A stretch of 38,513 nucleotides of DNA from Chitinophagaceae bacterium (GCA_028288365.1 JAQBNU010000003.1:1-38513); one strand, 5' to 3'; positions 19,405 through 28,298 are shown, counted from the stretch's first letter. The notes: generated by a model from the letters alone, not told the origin. Numbers and translations are program-made.

Positions 19405-19412
19405 TATATTTG
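19405..19412 (+). promoter_or_regulatory. -7 promoter box of the secreted protein gene
   Basis: TATATTTG matches TAnnTTTG exactly and lies 42 bases before the ATG at 19454. I see no good TTG -33 element at the expected spacing. Confidence 0.5.
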
Positions 19413-19453
19413 TCCCTAAAACAAATAATCTATTCACCTATTAACTTTTGAGT

Positions 19454-20641
19454 ATGAAAAAACTTTACACTATTTTATTCATGACCCTCGCAACATTTTC
19501 ATTCGCGCAAAGTGGCGATGTTAGCGTAGGCAATCTTTATTACAATTGTGTTGGCTGTTCTAACTATGGCTATTTTTTGGGTAGAGATTGGTCAACAACG
19601 GGTTTAGCGATTAGCGATGGAGGCATCTTATCGACAGGCCAAGGAGATGCATACGATGGAGCATTCGAACTGATTGTAAGCGATGTGCTTGGAGATACAT
19701 CTTATACAGACTCATTAGGCACCGGTAGTTTCATAAGTGTGGGTAATTTGTACATGAATAACGCAGAAACAATTAACGGTATCAATGCCTCCGTATCTTA
19801 TTTCTTCCAACCAGAAAATTACATCGTTGCTGCCATTTTTAAACTTGCGAACCCTAACGGAACAGCAAGGGTTGTAAGTGCAAAAATACATTCTAACGTG
19901 GGTTCAGATAACGCCACTCAGCTTGATTCTGCAAGCTTAGGTGGAGCTACAGCTGTTGACGCAGATCGTTTTACAATTAGTTCTGACGGTGGAAGTAACA
20001 CTCCTAGTGATTACAGTGACCCTGTGAATACATTCGTGAGACAAGGAGCAGGAAGTAATATTGCTTCTAAGGCTTTCTATCTTTCCCGTCCAGGTATTTA
20101 CGAAGGAAAAGATAACAATGGAGATGACATGGCAGAAGACGATATCGTAGATTCTTTCAGCGTAAGCATACCTGCAAATGATTACAGGTACATAGTAATG
20201 TTCAACAGATTAGATTCTATGGTTTCTTCTGCTAAAAACTATGTTATAGCAAATCATTTTACAGAAGCAGAGGTTCTTAGCAATGGCTACCTAGGTTCAA
20301 GTTTCCCTAATGCTGAATTACTTAAAGTGGTGAACTGGGATTTTGCCTCTGTCATCACGACTTCGATTACTTCAAATGTAGTAGACTTGTCCAATAGCTT
20401 GAATGCATTCCCTAACCCTTCTTCTGGTTTAGTAACAATGAATATAAATAACTCTGCAATCGGTAATTTCACATTAAGAATTATCGACAATCAAGGATCA
20501 GAAAAGCAGTCTTCTAGTTTTACTAAAAACACACCAGACATGAATTTAAACTTGGATTTAACAAGTTTATCAACTGGTTTGTACATAGTTGAAATTAAAC
20601 AAGACAATTATATTGCAAGAAAAAGAATTAGCAAATTCTAA
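19454..20641 (+). CDS. Secreted protein with probable type IX secretion C-terminal domain
   Basis: A 395-residue protein of unknown role. A signal peptide (KKLYTILFMTLATFSFAQ) precedes a beta-rich domain with an unusual NCVGCSNYGYF Cys pair near the start and many Asp/Ser/Gly residues. The last 80 residues match a T9SS type A sorting domain: NAFPNPSSG, the strand FTLRIIDNQG, then LSTGLYIVEIKQDNYIARKRISKF. It should cross the outer membrane through the Por/type IX system and be attached or released. A TTG six bases upstream could also start the frame, but ATG 19454 gives a normal signal peptide. A strong terminator follows. Confidence 0.85.
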   Translation: MKKLYTILFMTLATFSFAQSGDVSVGNLYYNCVGCSNYGYFLGRDWSTTGLAISDGGILSTGQGDAYDGAFELIVSDVLGDTSYTDSLGTGSFISVGNLYMNNAETINGINASVSYFFQPENYIVAAIFKLANPNGTARVVSAKIHSNVGSDNATQLDSASLGGATAVDADRFTISSDGGSNTPSDYSDPVNTFVRQGAGSNIASKAFYLSRPGIYEGKDNNGDDMAEDDIVDSFSVSIPANDYRYIVMFNRLDSMVSSAKNYVIANHFTEAEVLSNGYLGSSFPNAELLKVVNWDFASVITTSITSNVVDLSNSLNAFPNPSSGLVTMNINNSAIGNFTLRIIDNQGSEKQSSSFTKNTPDMNLNLDLTSLSTGLYIVEIKQDNYIARKRISKF

Positions 20642-20662
20642 AATGTGGTAATAGTCTTATAC

Positions 20663-20694
20663 AAAAAGGAGCACAATGATTGTGCTCCTTTTTT
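20663..20694 (+). terminator. Intrinsic terminator after the secreted protein gene
   Basis: AAAAAGGAGCAC and GTGCTCCTTTTT pair around AATGATT, giving a GC core GGAGCAC/GTGCTCC and a T-run. The flanking A-run means it can also work on the minus strand, for the acyltransferase gene ending at 20748. Confidence 0.9.
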
Positions 20695-20747
20695 GTTTTA
20701 TAGACAATGAAGATGGATGAAGAGATGGCACTTTATTCATATACTTT

Positions 20748-21890
20748 TCAATGACTTGATTTCACTTTTTCGATCCATCTTTTTTCAATGGTAACATAAG
20801 ATAACGCAGCTATCCCTATTGTCAGTGAAATGGTCAGGAAATACAAGACCAGGTTATATAAAAATATATTTTTCACCTCCAGCAAATTTAAAAGTCCCAT
20901 GATCAATCCAATGACAAACGGATGGTACATATAAACCCCATAAGAAATCTTACCTAAATAATTCAACGGTTTGTTTTCCAACGTCAACAACGATTGTCGA
21001 TTAGAAGCCAGGTTCAAAATTAAAATAAGATACAATACCGCATAGCATTCATGCTTGATCAATGGAATGGCAGGATTGATCAGAAACAAAACGACAAGCA
21101 ATGCACACGTTACTACTTGTATCTCTTTTCTATAAACAAACTGAAGTACTCTGTCTTTTTTATAAAACAACAACCAGGCACCGATTGCGCCAATGCACAT
21201 GCACCCCATACGCAACATAGAGAAACAGGTGTTGATGTCCTGACTGAGCTTGATCCATGCAAGATTGGTCGTAAATGCCGTCATGTGATTCGCTATAAAA
21301 CGCAGACCGGCTGAAAGAATTACCATCCCAAAAATAATACACAGAAACACCTTCAAATAGTTTTTAGTGGAACGCATGATCCATGGCCAGATGACATAAA
21401 ACTGTTCTTCCACACCAATCGACCAAACATGATGAAGGTAAGGAATACTTGTAAAGACAACCGCTACTACGTTAGGCAAGATCAACAGGTATAAAAATAA
21501 TTTCCATTCAAAATGATCGTACACTTGTTCTGATAAATTGGGCACGTAAAAAAAATCCAGTCTGTTCAACACGAACAATGCGAGAACAACCATCAAAAAA
21601 TACAGCGGCCATATTCGGACGATGCGTTTGAAATAAAATTGTTTGATATGAATTGCTCCTGTGCGATGCTTTTCATCTAAGAGTAAATACGTAATCAGAA
21701 ATCCGCTTAGGACGAAGAACAGCGTTACAGACAAGCCACCTATGGCCGTAAAAAAGGGATATGCCATACCATTCGCATAGCTGCAATGATACTTCGTCGT
21801 CTCCACGTGATTTATAATGACCAGAAAGGCCGCTATAAACCGTAAGCCGTTTAAGCCTGGAAAATGTATTTTCGCTAAGGGCTGTGACAT
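20748..21890 (-). CDS. Acyltransferase 3 family membrane protein (OafA/YrhL-like)
   Basis: An integral membrane O-acyltransferase, 380 residues with about ten membrane helices. The N-terminal signature HFPGLNGLRFIAAFLVIINH includes the conserved Arg and the active-site His of the family. LFFVLSGFLITYLLL and HHVWSIGVEEQFYVIWPW follow, and GKISYGVYMYHPFVIG is near the end. Members acetylate surface polysaccharides, O-antigen or peptidoglycan. The acceptor cannot be inferred from the neighbours. It is divergent from hrpB, with the inverted repeat at 21909-22046 between them. Confidence 0.93.
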   Translation of the reverse strand: MSQPLAKIHFPGLNGLRFIAAFLVIINHVETTKYHCSYANGMAYPFFTAIGGLSVTLFFVLSGFLITYLLLDEKHRTGAIHIKQFYFKRIVRIWPLYFLMVVLALFVLNRLDFFYVPNLSEQVYDHFEWKLFLYLLILPNVVAVVFTSIPYLHHVWSIGVEEQFYVIWPWIMRSTKNYLKVFLCIIFGMVILSAGLRFIANHMTAFTTNLAWIKLSQDINTCFSMLRMGCMCIGAIGAWLLFYKKDRVLQFVYRKEIQVVTCALLVVLFLINPAIPLIKHECYAVLYLILILNLASNRQSLLTLENKPLNYLGKISYGVYMYHPFVIGLIMGLLNLLEVKNIFLYNLVLYFLTISLTIGIAALSYVTIEKRWIEKVKSSH

Positions 21891-21908
21891 CTTTTAAAGA
21901 TAAGAAAG

Positions 21909-21943
21909 AGTGATCAGTGGTCAGTGATCAGTGTACAGTTTTT
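21909..21943. repeat. AGTGATCAGTGGTCAGTGATCAG-type repeat, left arm of an inverted pair
   Basis: Internally repetitive AGTGATCAGTG units. Part (AGTGGTCAGTGA and ACAGTTTTT) is complementary to the right arm at 22015-22046, with about 70 bases between. It belongs to the same family as the repeats at 11130, 14067 and 26379. Confidence 0.65.
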
Positions 21944-21976
21944 TTGAGGATAAGGGTCAAATATTTCGTAACTTTG
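21944..21976 (+). promoter_or_regulatory. Candidate promoter of hrpB
   Basis: TAACTTTG at 21969-21976 matches the -7 consensus TAnnTTTG. TTG at 21944-21946 is a possible -33 element with a 22-base spacer, slightly longer than usual. The -33 element sits at the edge of the left repeat arm. Confidence 0.5.
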
Positions 21977-22014
21977 ATGAAGTTATAGTGATCAGTTTTA
22001 CAACACCATTTAAT

Positions 22015-22046
22015 ACTGATTACTAAAAACTGTTCACTGACCACTA
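22015..22046. repeat. ACTGATTAC...CACTGACCACTA repeat, right arm of inverted pair
   Basis: The partner of the 21909-21943 arm, ending 8 bases before the hrpB ATG. In the hrpB leader RNA the two arms could pair only if transcription started upstream of 21944. From the predicted promoter only the right arm would be transcribed. Confidence 0.6.
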
Positions 22047-22053
22047 ACGCCCA

Positions 22054-24537
22054 ATGCCTTTCAATCCATTCGATATAGACCTGCCCATCACAGAAGTCAT
22101 TCCGCAGGTCAAAAAAATACTGGCAAAAGAAAACACGCTCATTGTTAATGCCCCTCCCGGTGCAGGAAAGAGTACCTTGTTGCCTTTGGCGTTGATGCAT
22201 GAACCCTGGTTGGCTGGAAAAAAAATCCTCATGCTCGAACCCAGGCGTCTGGCGACAAAAGCGGTGGCTACGCGTATGGCTGACTTATTAGGCGAACAGA
22301 TTGCACAAACCGTCGGTTACCGCATCCGCTTTGAAAACCGTACCAGTGAACAAACACAAATAGAAGTCGTAACGGAAGGCATCCTGACACGCATGATCCA
22401 CAGCGACAATTCACTGGAAGGCGTAGGCATGGTGATCTTCGATGAATTTCACGAGCGTAGCATCCATGCAGATGTAGCCATGGCGCTTTGCAGAGAGGCA
22501 CAACAAATACTAAGACCGGACTTGCGGATCATGGTGATGTCCGCTACCCTGGACATGCCGCAACTCACCAAACTGCTTAACGCCCAGGCCATACAAAGCC
22601 AAGGCAAGCAATATCCGGTAGAAGTCATCTACACCGGAGAGACCGATGAATTCATGCTTCCAGAGATGGCGGCTCGTGCCATCCTGAAAGCTGTAAGAGA
22701 AAAAGAAGGCGATGCATTGGTATTTTTTCCTGGGCAGGGAGAAATAAAAAAATGCGAAGAATTACTCAAACGAGAATTACGCGACTTCGCCATTCACCCG
22801 CTATACGGGCAATTGACACCGGCTCAGCAACACAGTGCCATCATGCCCAACAAACAGGGCAAACGAAAAATTGTATTGGCTACGTCCATAGCGGAAACCA
22901 GCTTAACCATTGAAGGAATAAAAATCGTCATCGATACAGGATTTGGTCGTACCTCTCGTTTCGATCCCAATTCTGGTTTGTCCCGTTTGGAAACGGTAAA
23001 GATTTCCAAAGATTCCGCCGACCAGCGCGCCGGACGCGCCGGACGGTTGAGTCCAGGCACTTGCTACCGCATGTGGTCAAAAAGCATTCATGAAAGTTTA
23101 TCCGATCACCGATCACCGGAAATATTGGAAGCCGATCTTGCTCCCCTCATGCTCGACATGGCGCAATGGGGCATCATCGATATACAACAATTGACCTGGT
23201 TGACACTTCCTCCCAAAGGCACATTGGCTCAGGCTTCCGACACGTTGCATCAACTGGAAGCGTTAGAGAACGGTAAGATCACGGCACACGGAAAAAAAAT
23301 CCATGAACTCCCTTGTCATCCGCGCATTGCACACATGTTGCTCTGGGCCGAAGAACGGGAAGTGCTGGAACTCGCTACAGACATAGCTGCCATACTCGAA
23401 GAGAAAGATCCATTGCCTAAAGAGGCTGGCATCGACATCAACCTGCGTGTGGAAGCGTTGAGAAGATTCCGCAACAACAACGGACAAGGCAATGTATTGG
23501 GAAGAATAGATAAGATCGCATCCTCTTATAGAAAATTATTTGACATCGAACCGGACAATGGAAAGTTTGATCCGTTTGAAACCGGCATACTCCTCGCCCA
23601 CGCTTATCCTGAACGCATCGCCTACGCACGTCCGGGCAACAATGCACAGTTTCAATTATCCAACGGTAAACTGGCTTCTGCCGGACACAGAGACGACCTT
23701 GCCAACGAAGCATGGCTGGCCATCGCGCACGTAGATGCACGTCAGGGCATGGGGAAAATATTCATGGCTTCCCCCCTCAATCCCAAAGACCTTGCACCTT
23801 TGGTGAAAGAAACAGAAGTCATCACCTGGGACACACACAAAGGCGGTTTAATTGCCACCAAAGATCTTCGCATCGGAAGCATCATCCTGCAATCCAAAGC
23901 ACTTCCCGATCCCGATGAAAGTCATCGTGTGCAGGCCATTTGCAACGCCATCAAAAAAGAAGGTGAAAACTTATTGAACTTTGACGAAGACACCACCGAT
24001 TGGCAAAGCCGCGTCATGAGCCTACGCAAGTGGAGACCATTGGAAAACTGGCCGGATGTGAGCACGCCGTCTTTGTTGATGAATGCAGAGACTTGGCTTG
24101 CTCCTTACCTCAACAACATCAAACGACCGGACGATTTAAAAAAATTAAACCTGAAAGAAATACTACAAAGTAGTCTCGATTGGGAAAAGCAAAAAGTACT
24201 GGATCAATTGGCACCATCTAAAATCAAAGTACCCAGTGATTCTCTGATCAAAATACAATATGCCATGAATGGTGCAGCGCCTGTATTGGCGGTGCGTTTG
24301 CAAGAAGTATTCGGCATGAACGATACACCGTTCATCAACGAAGGAAAGACAGCGGTCATTTTACATTTGCTTTCACCAGGTTATAAACCCGTGCAGATTA
24401 CTTCTGATCTCCGAAGCTTCTGGAACGATACCTATTTTGAAGTAAAAAAAGAATTAAAAAGCAGGTATCCCAAACACGCATGGCCCGAAGATCCGCTGAA
24501 GGCGGAGGCTGTAAGAGGCGTAAAAAAAAGAGCGTAG
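22054..24537 (+). CDS. hrpB: ATP-dependent RNA helicase HrpB (DEAH family)
   Basis: An 827-residue DEAH-box helicase. Walker A APPGAGKST is at residues 33-41, motif Ia LEPRRLATKA follows, motif II is DEFH at 130-133 (the HrpB form of DEAH), motif III is SATLD, and motif VI is DQRAGRAGR. The HA2-type and C-terminal HrpB domains follow. The cellular role of HrpB is poorly defined; it is an RNA helicase by family. The gene is preceded by a repeat-containing leader. The TAG stop (24535-24537) lies inside the left arm of a 26-bp hairpin repeat, so the last residues (RA) are encoded by the repeat. Confidence 0.96.
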   Translation: MPFNPFDIDLPITEVIPQVKKILAKENTLIVNAPPGAGKSTLLPLALMHEPWLAGKKILMLEPRRLATKAVATRMADLLGEQIAQTVGYRIRFENRTSEQTQIEVVTEGILTRMIHSDNSLEGVGMVIFDEFHERSIHADVAMALCREAQQILRPDLRIMVMSATLDMPQLTKLLNAQAIQSQGKQYPVEVIYTGETDEFMLPEMAARAILKAVREKEGDALVFFPGQGEIKKCEELLKRELRDFAIHPLYGQLTPAQQHSAIMPNKQGKRKIVLATSIAETSLTIEGIKIVIDTGFGRTSRFDPNSGLSRLETVKISKDSADQRAGRAGRLSPGTCYRMWSKSIHESLSDHRSPEILEADLAPLMLDMAQWGIIDIQQLTWLTLPPKGTLAQASDTLHQLEALENGKITAHGKKIHELPCHPRIAHMLLWAEEREVLELATDIAAILEEKDPLPKEAGIDINLRVEALRRFRNNNGQGNVLGRIDKIASSYRKLFDIEPDNGKFDPFETGILLAHAYPERIAYARPGNNAQFQLSNGKLASAGHRDDLANEAWLAIAHVDARQGMGKIFMASPLNPKDLAPLVKETEVITWDTHKGGLIATKDLRIGSIILQSKALPDPDESHRVQAICNAIKKEGENLLNFDEDTTDWQSRVMSLRKWRPLENWPDVSTPSLLMNAETWLAPYLNNIKRPDDLKKLNLKEILQSSLDWEKQKVLDQLAPSKIKVPSDSLIKIQYAMNGAAPVLAVRLQEVFGMNDTPFINEGKTAVILHLLSPGYKPVQITSDLRSFWNDTYFEVKKELKSRYPKHAWPEDPLKAEAVRGVKKRA

Positions 24538-24586
24538 AAACAGAAAGAGAGCGAAGTCTATCGCTCTCTTTCTGTTTCTACGCTCT
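24529..24586. repeat. 26-bp perfect inverted repeat (hairpin), copy 2, overlapping the hrpB stop
   Basis: The arms at 24529-24554 and 24561-24586 pair perfectly with a 6-base loop AGTCTA. The sequence is almost the same as the 11160-11220 hairpin, with one stem base pair changed on both arms. It includes the hrpB TAG codon and lies between the convergent hrpB and META-domain genes. Confidence 0.88.
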
Positions 24587-24605
24587 AATAATTCTGGTCA
24601 ATATC

Positions 24606-25073
24606 TTACAAATGTTTGGCCGATAGTTTCGCCAACACTCCGTCTTCATTTTTCAAATACAAATACTTCTCGTCTGCTTTGTATGATTCTGTTCGCTGAA
24701 GCACATCGGTAAATTGACTTTCTATAGACAAATCTTCACAAGCCATTTTAGTGGACATCAAAGGTCCTATTTTAATGTCCGCACCATCTGTTGTATACTT
24801 GCCCTTAAACGTATTGCATCCTCCGAAACCATTTACAGCCGTTTCATCTACAAAATGAATAAACACCTCAGACTTCGGATGAACCGCTTTACCATTGATT
24901 TCCAGCAATACCCAGCGGGAGTTGATCAATTGAAGGTTGGCGGGTTTGGTCAATTCATCCTTCGGCGTCAGGTCAGTGGAAGTATCTGAAGAAACAGAGT
25001 TGAGTCTTTGACATGAACCAAAGCTAAAAAGAAGAATACACGATGAATAAAGTAAAAGATGTTTCATGGTCAA
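24606..25073 (-). CDS. META-domain (HslJ-like) lipoprotein
   Basis: A 155-residue protein with lipobox FSFGSC after a short hydrophobic signal, then a META/HslJ domain: SRWVLLEINGKAV, IHFVDETAVNGFGGCNTFKGKYTTDG, IKIGPLMSTKMAC, and the closing FTDVLQRTESYKADEKYLYL. META-domain proteins are envelope stress or antibiotic-tolerance proteins of uncertain biochemistry. The conserved GGCNxFxG core is intact. The second Met (25067) is an equally possible start. It is convergent with hrpB. Confidence 0.88.
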   Translation of the reverse strand: MTMKHLLLYSSCILLFSFGSCQRLNSVSSDTSTDLTPKDELTKPANLQLINSRWVLLEINGKAVHPKSEVFIHFVDETAVNGFGGCNTFKGKYTTDGADIKIGPLMSTKMACEDLSIESQFTDVLQRTESYKADEKYLYLKNEDGVLAKLSAKHL

Positions 25074-25169
25074 TGGTCTTTATTATATCAAGTTAACAAA
25101 TTCCATACCTCTTCCTTATAATTGGTGTCCGATCTTTCCATCTGAAATAAAGAATAAAAGAAATAATGT

Positions 25170-25286
25170 ACGCAAAGAATGTGAAATAGTTTGGCGTATC
25201 CTGCGGACCGGGCTATCCGCTCCAAGTCCGCCTTCCCTCATCCCACGCACTTCGGGCTTTCCGCTACTATCCCTCACGCAAAGAAT
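25170..25286. repeat. GC-rich intergenic repeat block flanked by 11-base direct repeats
   Basis: The sequence ACGCAAAGAAT occurs at about 25170-25180 and again at 25276-25286. Between them is a GC-rich stretch, unlike the AT-rich surroundings, with two copies of CGGGCTNTCCGCT (25209-25221 and 25253-25265). The flanking direct repeats could be a target duplication around a small non-coding mobile unit, or simply repeat units. The ORF across it is not a plausible gene. Confidence 0.5.
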
Positions 25287-25358
25287 CTTTAGATTTAATT
25301 CGTTTCACTTAAGATTCAAAAAATAAATGTATTTTTAACAGTCTATATCTTATTGACC

Positions 25359-26390
25359 ATGCCTACATTGTATAAGAATCTACTCATTTATTTTTTCAGC
25401 TTCGCTCTCCTGCTTGGGCCTGCCTACAACACGTACCTCGATTACAATTACTCCAACAATCCGGACTGTAACACCTATATGTCCATTGCCAACGGAGAAT
25501 TCAAAGATCAAAGCTTGATCAGACGTTACCGCATCTTAGTTCCTTTTACGGCTAAAGTCGTTGCTTATCCATTTGAAAGGATATACACTAAACTTTGGCC
25601 TCACAGAGCGACTAGTGAATGGCCTTTGCGCATGGGCTTTCTGATGGTTAACATGGCATTGATGTCTTTTGTAGGACTAGCTATTTTCCATTGCTGCAAA
25701 GCCTATGACATTTCCGATACAGGAAGTTTACTCGCGCTTATCGCTGTGTTGGTCGGTGGACGATGGGGAAATTTATTCGCAGCCATCCCCATTACGGATA
25801 GCTTGTATTTACTGGTACTCTGCGGTGTGATCTATGCCTTGAAGAAAAACAACTATATTGCATTAAGCCTTTGCATACTGATCGGCCCTTTGTCCAAAGA
25901 GTCTTTTATTTTTGTGGCTCCTTTTATTTTCTTCTTATCGTCCTTGTCAAAATTTAAACAGCTGGCTTTATTTGCCATTGCCGGTTCAATCGCCTGGACG
26001 ATAAGATATGTTATAGATGCACAAGCAGGTTCTTCCATGGGAGAAAGCCTCGCATCAGATACCGGACACTTTTCTTACATCGGCGATTCCATACTCCGCT
26101 TGGCTTCCGTGAGAGGTTTGGGAGAACTGGCTACCGTACTCGGATTGTTTTCTTTTGTGCTCTTAGCAGGCTTTACAGGAGGTAAAGCCGCCATCAACAG
26201 CTGGACCCAACACCTTGATAAAATCATTTGGTGGTTTATTCCAGTTATTCTGATCCACGTCTTATTATCGGGAGAAGCCGCACGTATGATCTACGCAGGC
26301 GCTGCAGCATGGGGTATCATGATCGGATTGATTTGGGATCATCATCCGTTACTGGTTAAAGTAAAGGGATTTTTTTATAGTGGTCAGTGA
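25359..26390 (+). CDS. Polytopic membrane protein of unknown function
   Basis: A 343-residue protein with about eight to nine hydrophobic segments (e.g. LLIYFFSFALLLGPAYNTYL, MALMSFVGLAIFHCC, YLLVLCGVIYAL, LATVLGLFSFVLLAGF). An early DCNTYMSIANGEF loop has acidic residues and is followed by RRYRILVPF. That plan resembles GT-C glycosyltransferases or their relatives, but I cannot name a family. A TTG at 25353 is also possible, but ATG 25359 is preferred. The last codons (SGQ and TGA) are encoded by a GTGGTCAGTGATCAG repeat, so the C-terminus may have been altered by the repeat. Confidence 0.7.
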   Translation: MPTLYKNLLIYFFSFALLLGPAYNTYLDYNYSNNPDCNTYMSIANGEFKDQSLIRRYRILVPFTAKVVAYPFERIYTKLWPHRATSEWPLRMGFLMVNMALMSFVGLAIFHCCKAYDISDTGSLLALIAVLVGGRWGNLFAAIPITDSLYLLVLCGVIYALKKNNYIALSLCILIGPLSKESFIFVAPFIFFLSSLSKFKQLALFAIAGSIAWTIRYVIDAQAGSSMGESLASDTGHFSYIGDSILRLASVRGLGELATVLGLFSFVLLAGFTGGKAAINSWTQHLDKIIWWFIPVILIHVLLSGEAARMIYAGAAAWGIMIGLIWDHHPLLVKVKGFFYSGQ

Positions 26391-26410
26391 TCAGTGGACA
26401 GTAGTCAGTT
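26379..26410 (+). repeat. AGTGGTCAGTGATCAGTGGACAGT repeat containing a stop codon
   Basis: Same family as 21909-21943. The TGA stop of the membrane protein gene (26388-26390) lies in it. An inverted partner CTGATCACTAACG at 26483-26495 contains the yebC stop codon on the other strand, so the pair encloses the terminator at 26434-26478. Confidence 0.65.
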
Positions 26411-26433
26411 ATGAACGAGAAGTCTTGTTACTA

Positions 26434-26478
26434 TAACAATAAAAAAGCCTTTGCAATGCAAAGGCTTTTTTATTGTTA
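26434..26478. terminator. Bidirectional intrinsic terminator
   Basis: A perfect 21-bp stem (26434-26454 with 26458-26478) around a 3-base loop, with GC core AAGCCTTTGC and six A/T on each side. It ends the membrane protein transcript on the plus strand and the pyk-M42-yebC transcript on the minus strand. Confidence 0.95.
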
Positions 26479-26489
26479 TTTTCTGATCA

Positions 26490-27200
26490 CTAACGCATAT
26501 TATGAAACGTATTCACCACATCATCGTCTTCTTCAAATTTACCGATGAGCTTTTCTAATTCTTGTTCTTGTTCTTCGGTCAGTTGTTTCGTCTCCACAGG
26601 AATACGTTCAAAGTCTGCACTGAGTATGTTCCATTTTTTCTCTTCAATGAATTTCTGAATCGATCCAAATGCTTCAAACGGACCATAGATAACAATCTCC
26701 TCCTCGTCCACTCCCATGTCATCTGAGCCTACATCAATCAATTCCAGTTCCAACTCTTCTGGATCAATATCCGCTTGCTTACGCACTCTGAAAATGCATT
26801 TATGGTCAAACAGAAATGCATTAGAACCGGTTGTTCCTAGTGTACCTCCAGAACGGGTAAAGTAAGAACGCACACTGGCTACGGTACGCGTAGGGTTGTC
26901 TGTTACACATTCAATAACGAAAGCAATGCCATAAGGACCATAACCCTCGTACACCATTTCCTTCAGATCACCATCGTCTTTTGCCGAAGCTTTCTTGATC
27001 GCCCTGTCGACATTGTCTTTGGGCATGTTGGCATCTTTCGAGTTCTGAATAATCGCTCTCAAACGAGAGTTATTATCCGGATCTGGGCCGCCAGACTTCA
27101 CAGCCATAGCGATCTGCTTACCTATCTTGGTAAACGTTTTGGCCATCTGACCCCAACGTTTTAGTTTTCGTCCTTTTCTAAATTCAAACGCGCGTCCCAT
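26490..27200 (-). CDS. YebC/PmpR (TACO1-like) family protein
   Basis: A 236-residue YebC-family protein. The family was annotated as a transcriptional regulator and more recently linked to relief of ribosome stalling. N-terminal signature: KRWGQMAKTFTKIGKQIAMAVKSGGPDPDNNSRLR, then NMPKDNVDRAIKKA and YEGYGPYGIAFVIECVTDNPTRTV. Most family members begin AGHSKW, whereas this one begins GRAFEFRKGRKLKRW, the second subfamily form common in Bacteroidota. It is the last gene of the pyk operon, 5 bases after the M42 peptidase. Its TAG stop lies in a CACTAACG repeat end. Confidence 0.93.
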   Translation of the reverse strand: MGRAFEFRKGRKLKRWGQMAKTFTKIGKQIAMAVKSGGPDPDNNSRLRAIIQNSKDANMPKDNVDRAIKKASAKDDGDLKEMVYEGYGPYGIAFVIECVTDNPTRTVASVRSYFTRSGGTLGTTGSNAFLFDHKCIFRVRKQADIDPEELELELIDVGSDDMGVDEEEIVIYGPFEAFGSIQKFIEEKKWNILSADFERIPVETKQLTEEQEQELEKLIGKFEEDDDVVNTFHNMR

Positions 27201-27205
27201 AGTAA

Positions 27206-28285
27206 TTAATTCGTGTGATCAAGGGCATGATCCCAATTGTAGGTATGTAATTCTTCTAATGTAACTTTCAATAAATGGATGCTTTGCAAAATATCATCTT
27301 TATGAATCGTTTCTATCACCTGATGAATATGTCTGGTTGGAATAGACACCGCTCCTGCAATGGATCCGTTTTTACCAAATCGCTGCAACGGTGCAGTATC
27401 CGTACCTCCAGCGGTAAGTAATTCCGGTTGCCATTTAATACCGTGTTTATCGGCCGTCTTTTTCATGTAATTGACCATGCGGTAATCTGCAATCGCCGAT
27501 GAATCAAGAATCTTAATAGCAGTACCTTTGCCAAGCTCTGTTACTTTTTCATAATCTCTCGCACCAGGCACATCATAAGCGATGGTGGTATCCAACGCAA
27601 TGGCAAAGTCAGGATTGACCGTATGAGCAGCCACTTGTGCGCCTCTCAGTCCTACTTCTTCCTGTACCGTAAATACAGCATGCAGGTCGTATGGAACTTC
27701 ACCTAAACATTTCAAGGTTTCCAATAATACAAAAACTGAAATGCGGTTATCCAACGATTTACCATTCACGCAATCGCCCAGCCATTCCAGCGTACGCTCA
27801 CGCGTGATAGGTGTTCCAATGGAAACGTATTTGTCAACTTCTTCTTTGGGTAAACCCAGGTCGATGAAAAAGTCTTCCATCTTAGCTGGTTTATTCTTCT
27901 CATCGGCAGACATCACGTGTACAGGTTTGGAACCCATCACACCCAATAAATCTTTTTTACCATGAACAATGACGCGCTGAGAAGTCAATGTCTTGGGATC
28001 AAATCCTCCCAAGGCATTGAAACGCACGAAACCCTGCGAATCCACGTGTGTCACGATGAATCCGATTTCGTCCATGTGTGCGGCAACCAATATTCTTTTA
28101 CTGGAATCTTTACCCTTCTTGAGCACGGTGAGATTACCGATGGCATCTATGCTATACGTGAAACCCAAGGTTTTTAATTCCTGCACCAAAAAATCGCGAA
28201 TGGATTTTTCATAACCGGATACACCTGGAGTTTCACTTATTTTTTTCAGCAATGAAAAATTAACTGCTGTAGGTATATTACTCAT
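27206..28285 (-). CDS. M42 family metallopeptidase (FrvX/glutamyl aminopeptidase type)
   Basis: A cytosolic di-metal aminopeptidase of 359 residues. Motifs: VAAHMDEIGF (first metal His and Asp), NGKSLDNRISVFVLLE (bridging Asp), TVQEEVGLRGA (catalytic Glu-Glu), IALDTTIAYD (metal Asp) and the late IPTRHIHQVIE His. These are the M42 set. It lies between pyruvate kinase (13 bases upstream) and the yebC-like gene (5 bases downstream) on the minus strand, almost certainly one transcript. Confidence 0.95.
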   Translation of the reverse strand: MSNIPTAVNFSLLKKISETPGVSGYEKSIRDFLVQELKTLGFTYSIDAIGNLTVLKKGKDSSKRILVAAHMDEIGFIVTHVDSQGFVRFNALGGFDPKTLTSQRVIVHGKKDLLGVMGSKPVHVMSADEKNKPAKMEDFFIDLGLPKEEVDKYVSIGTPITRERTLEWLGDCVNGKSLDNRISVFVLLETLKCLGEVPYDLHAVFTVQEEVGLRGAQVAAHTVNPDFAIALDTTIAYDVPGARDYEKVTELGKGTAIKILDSSAIADYRMVNYMKKTADKHGIKWQPELLTAGGTDTAPLQRFGKNGSIAGAVSIPTRHIHQVIETIHKDDILQSIHLLKVTLEELHTYNWDHALDHTN

Positions 28286-28298
28286 CTATTTCTGTGGC

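Noticed and set aside
25066-25326. 86-codon plus-strand ORF
   Set aside because: It starts inside the META-domain gene on the other strand and crosses the GC-rich repeat block; no protein features.
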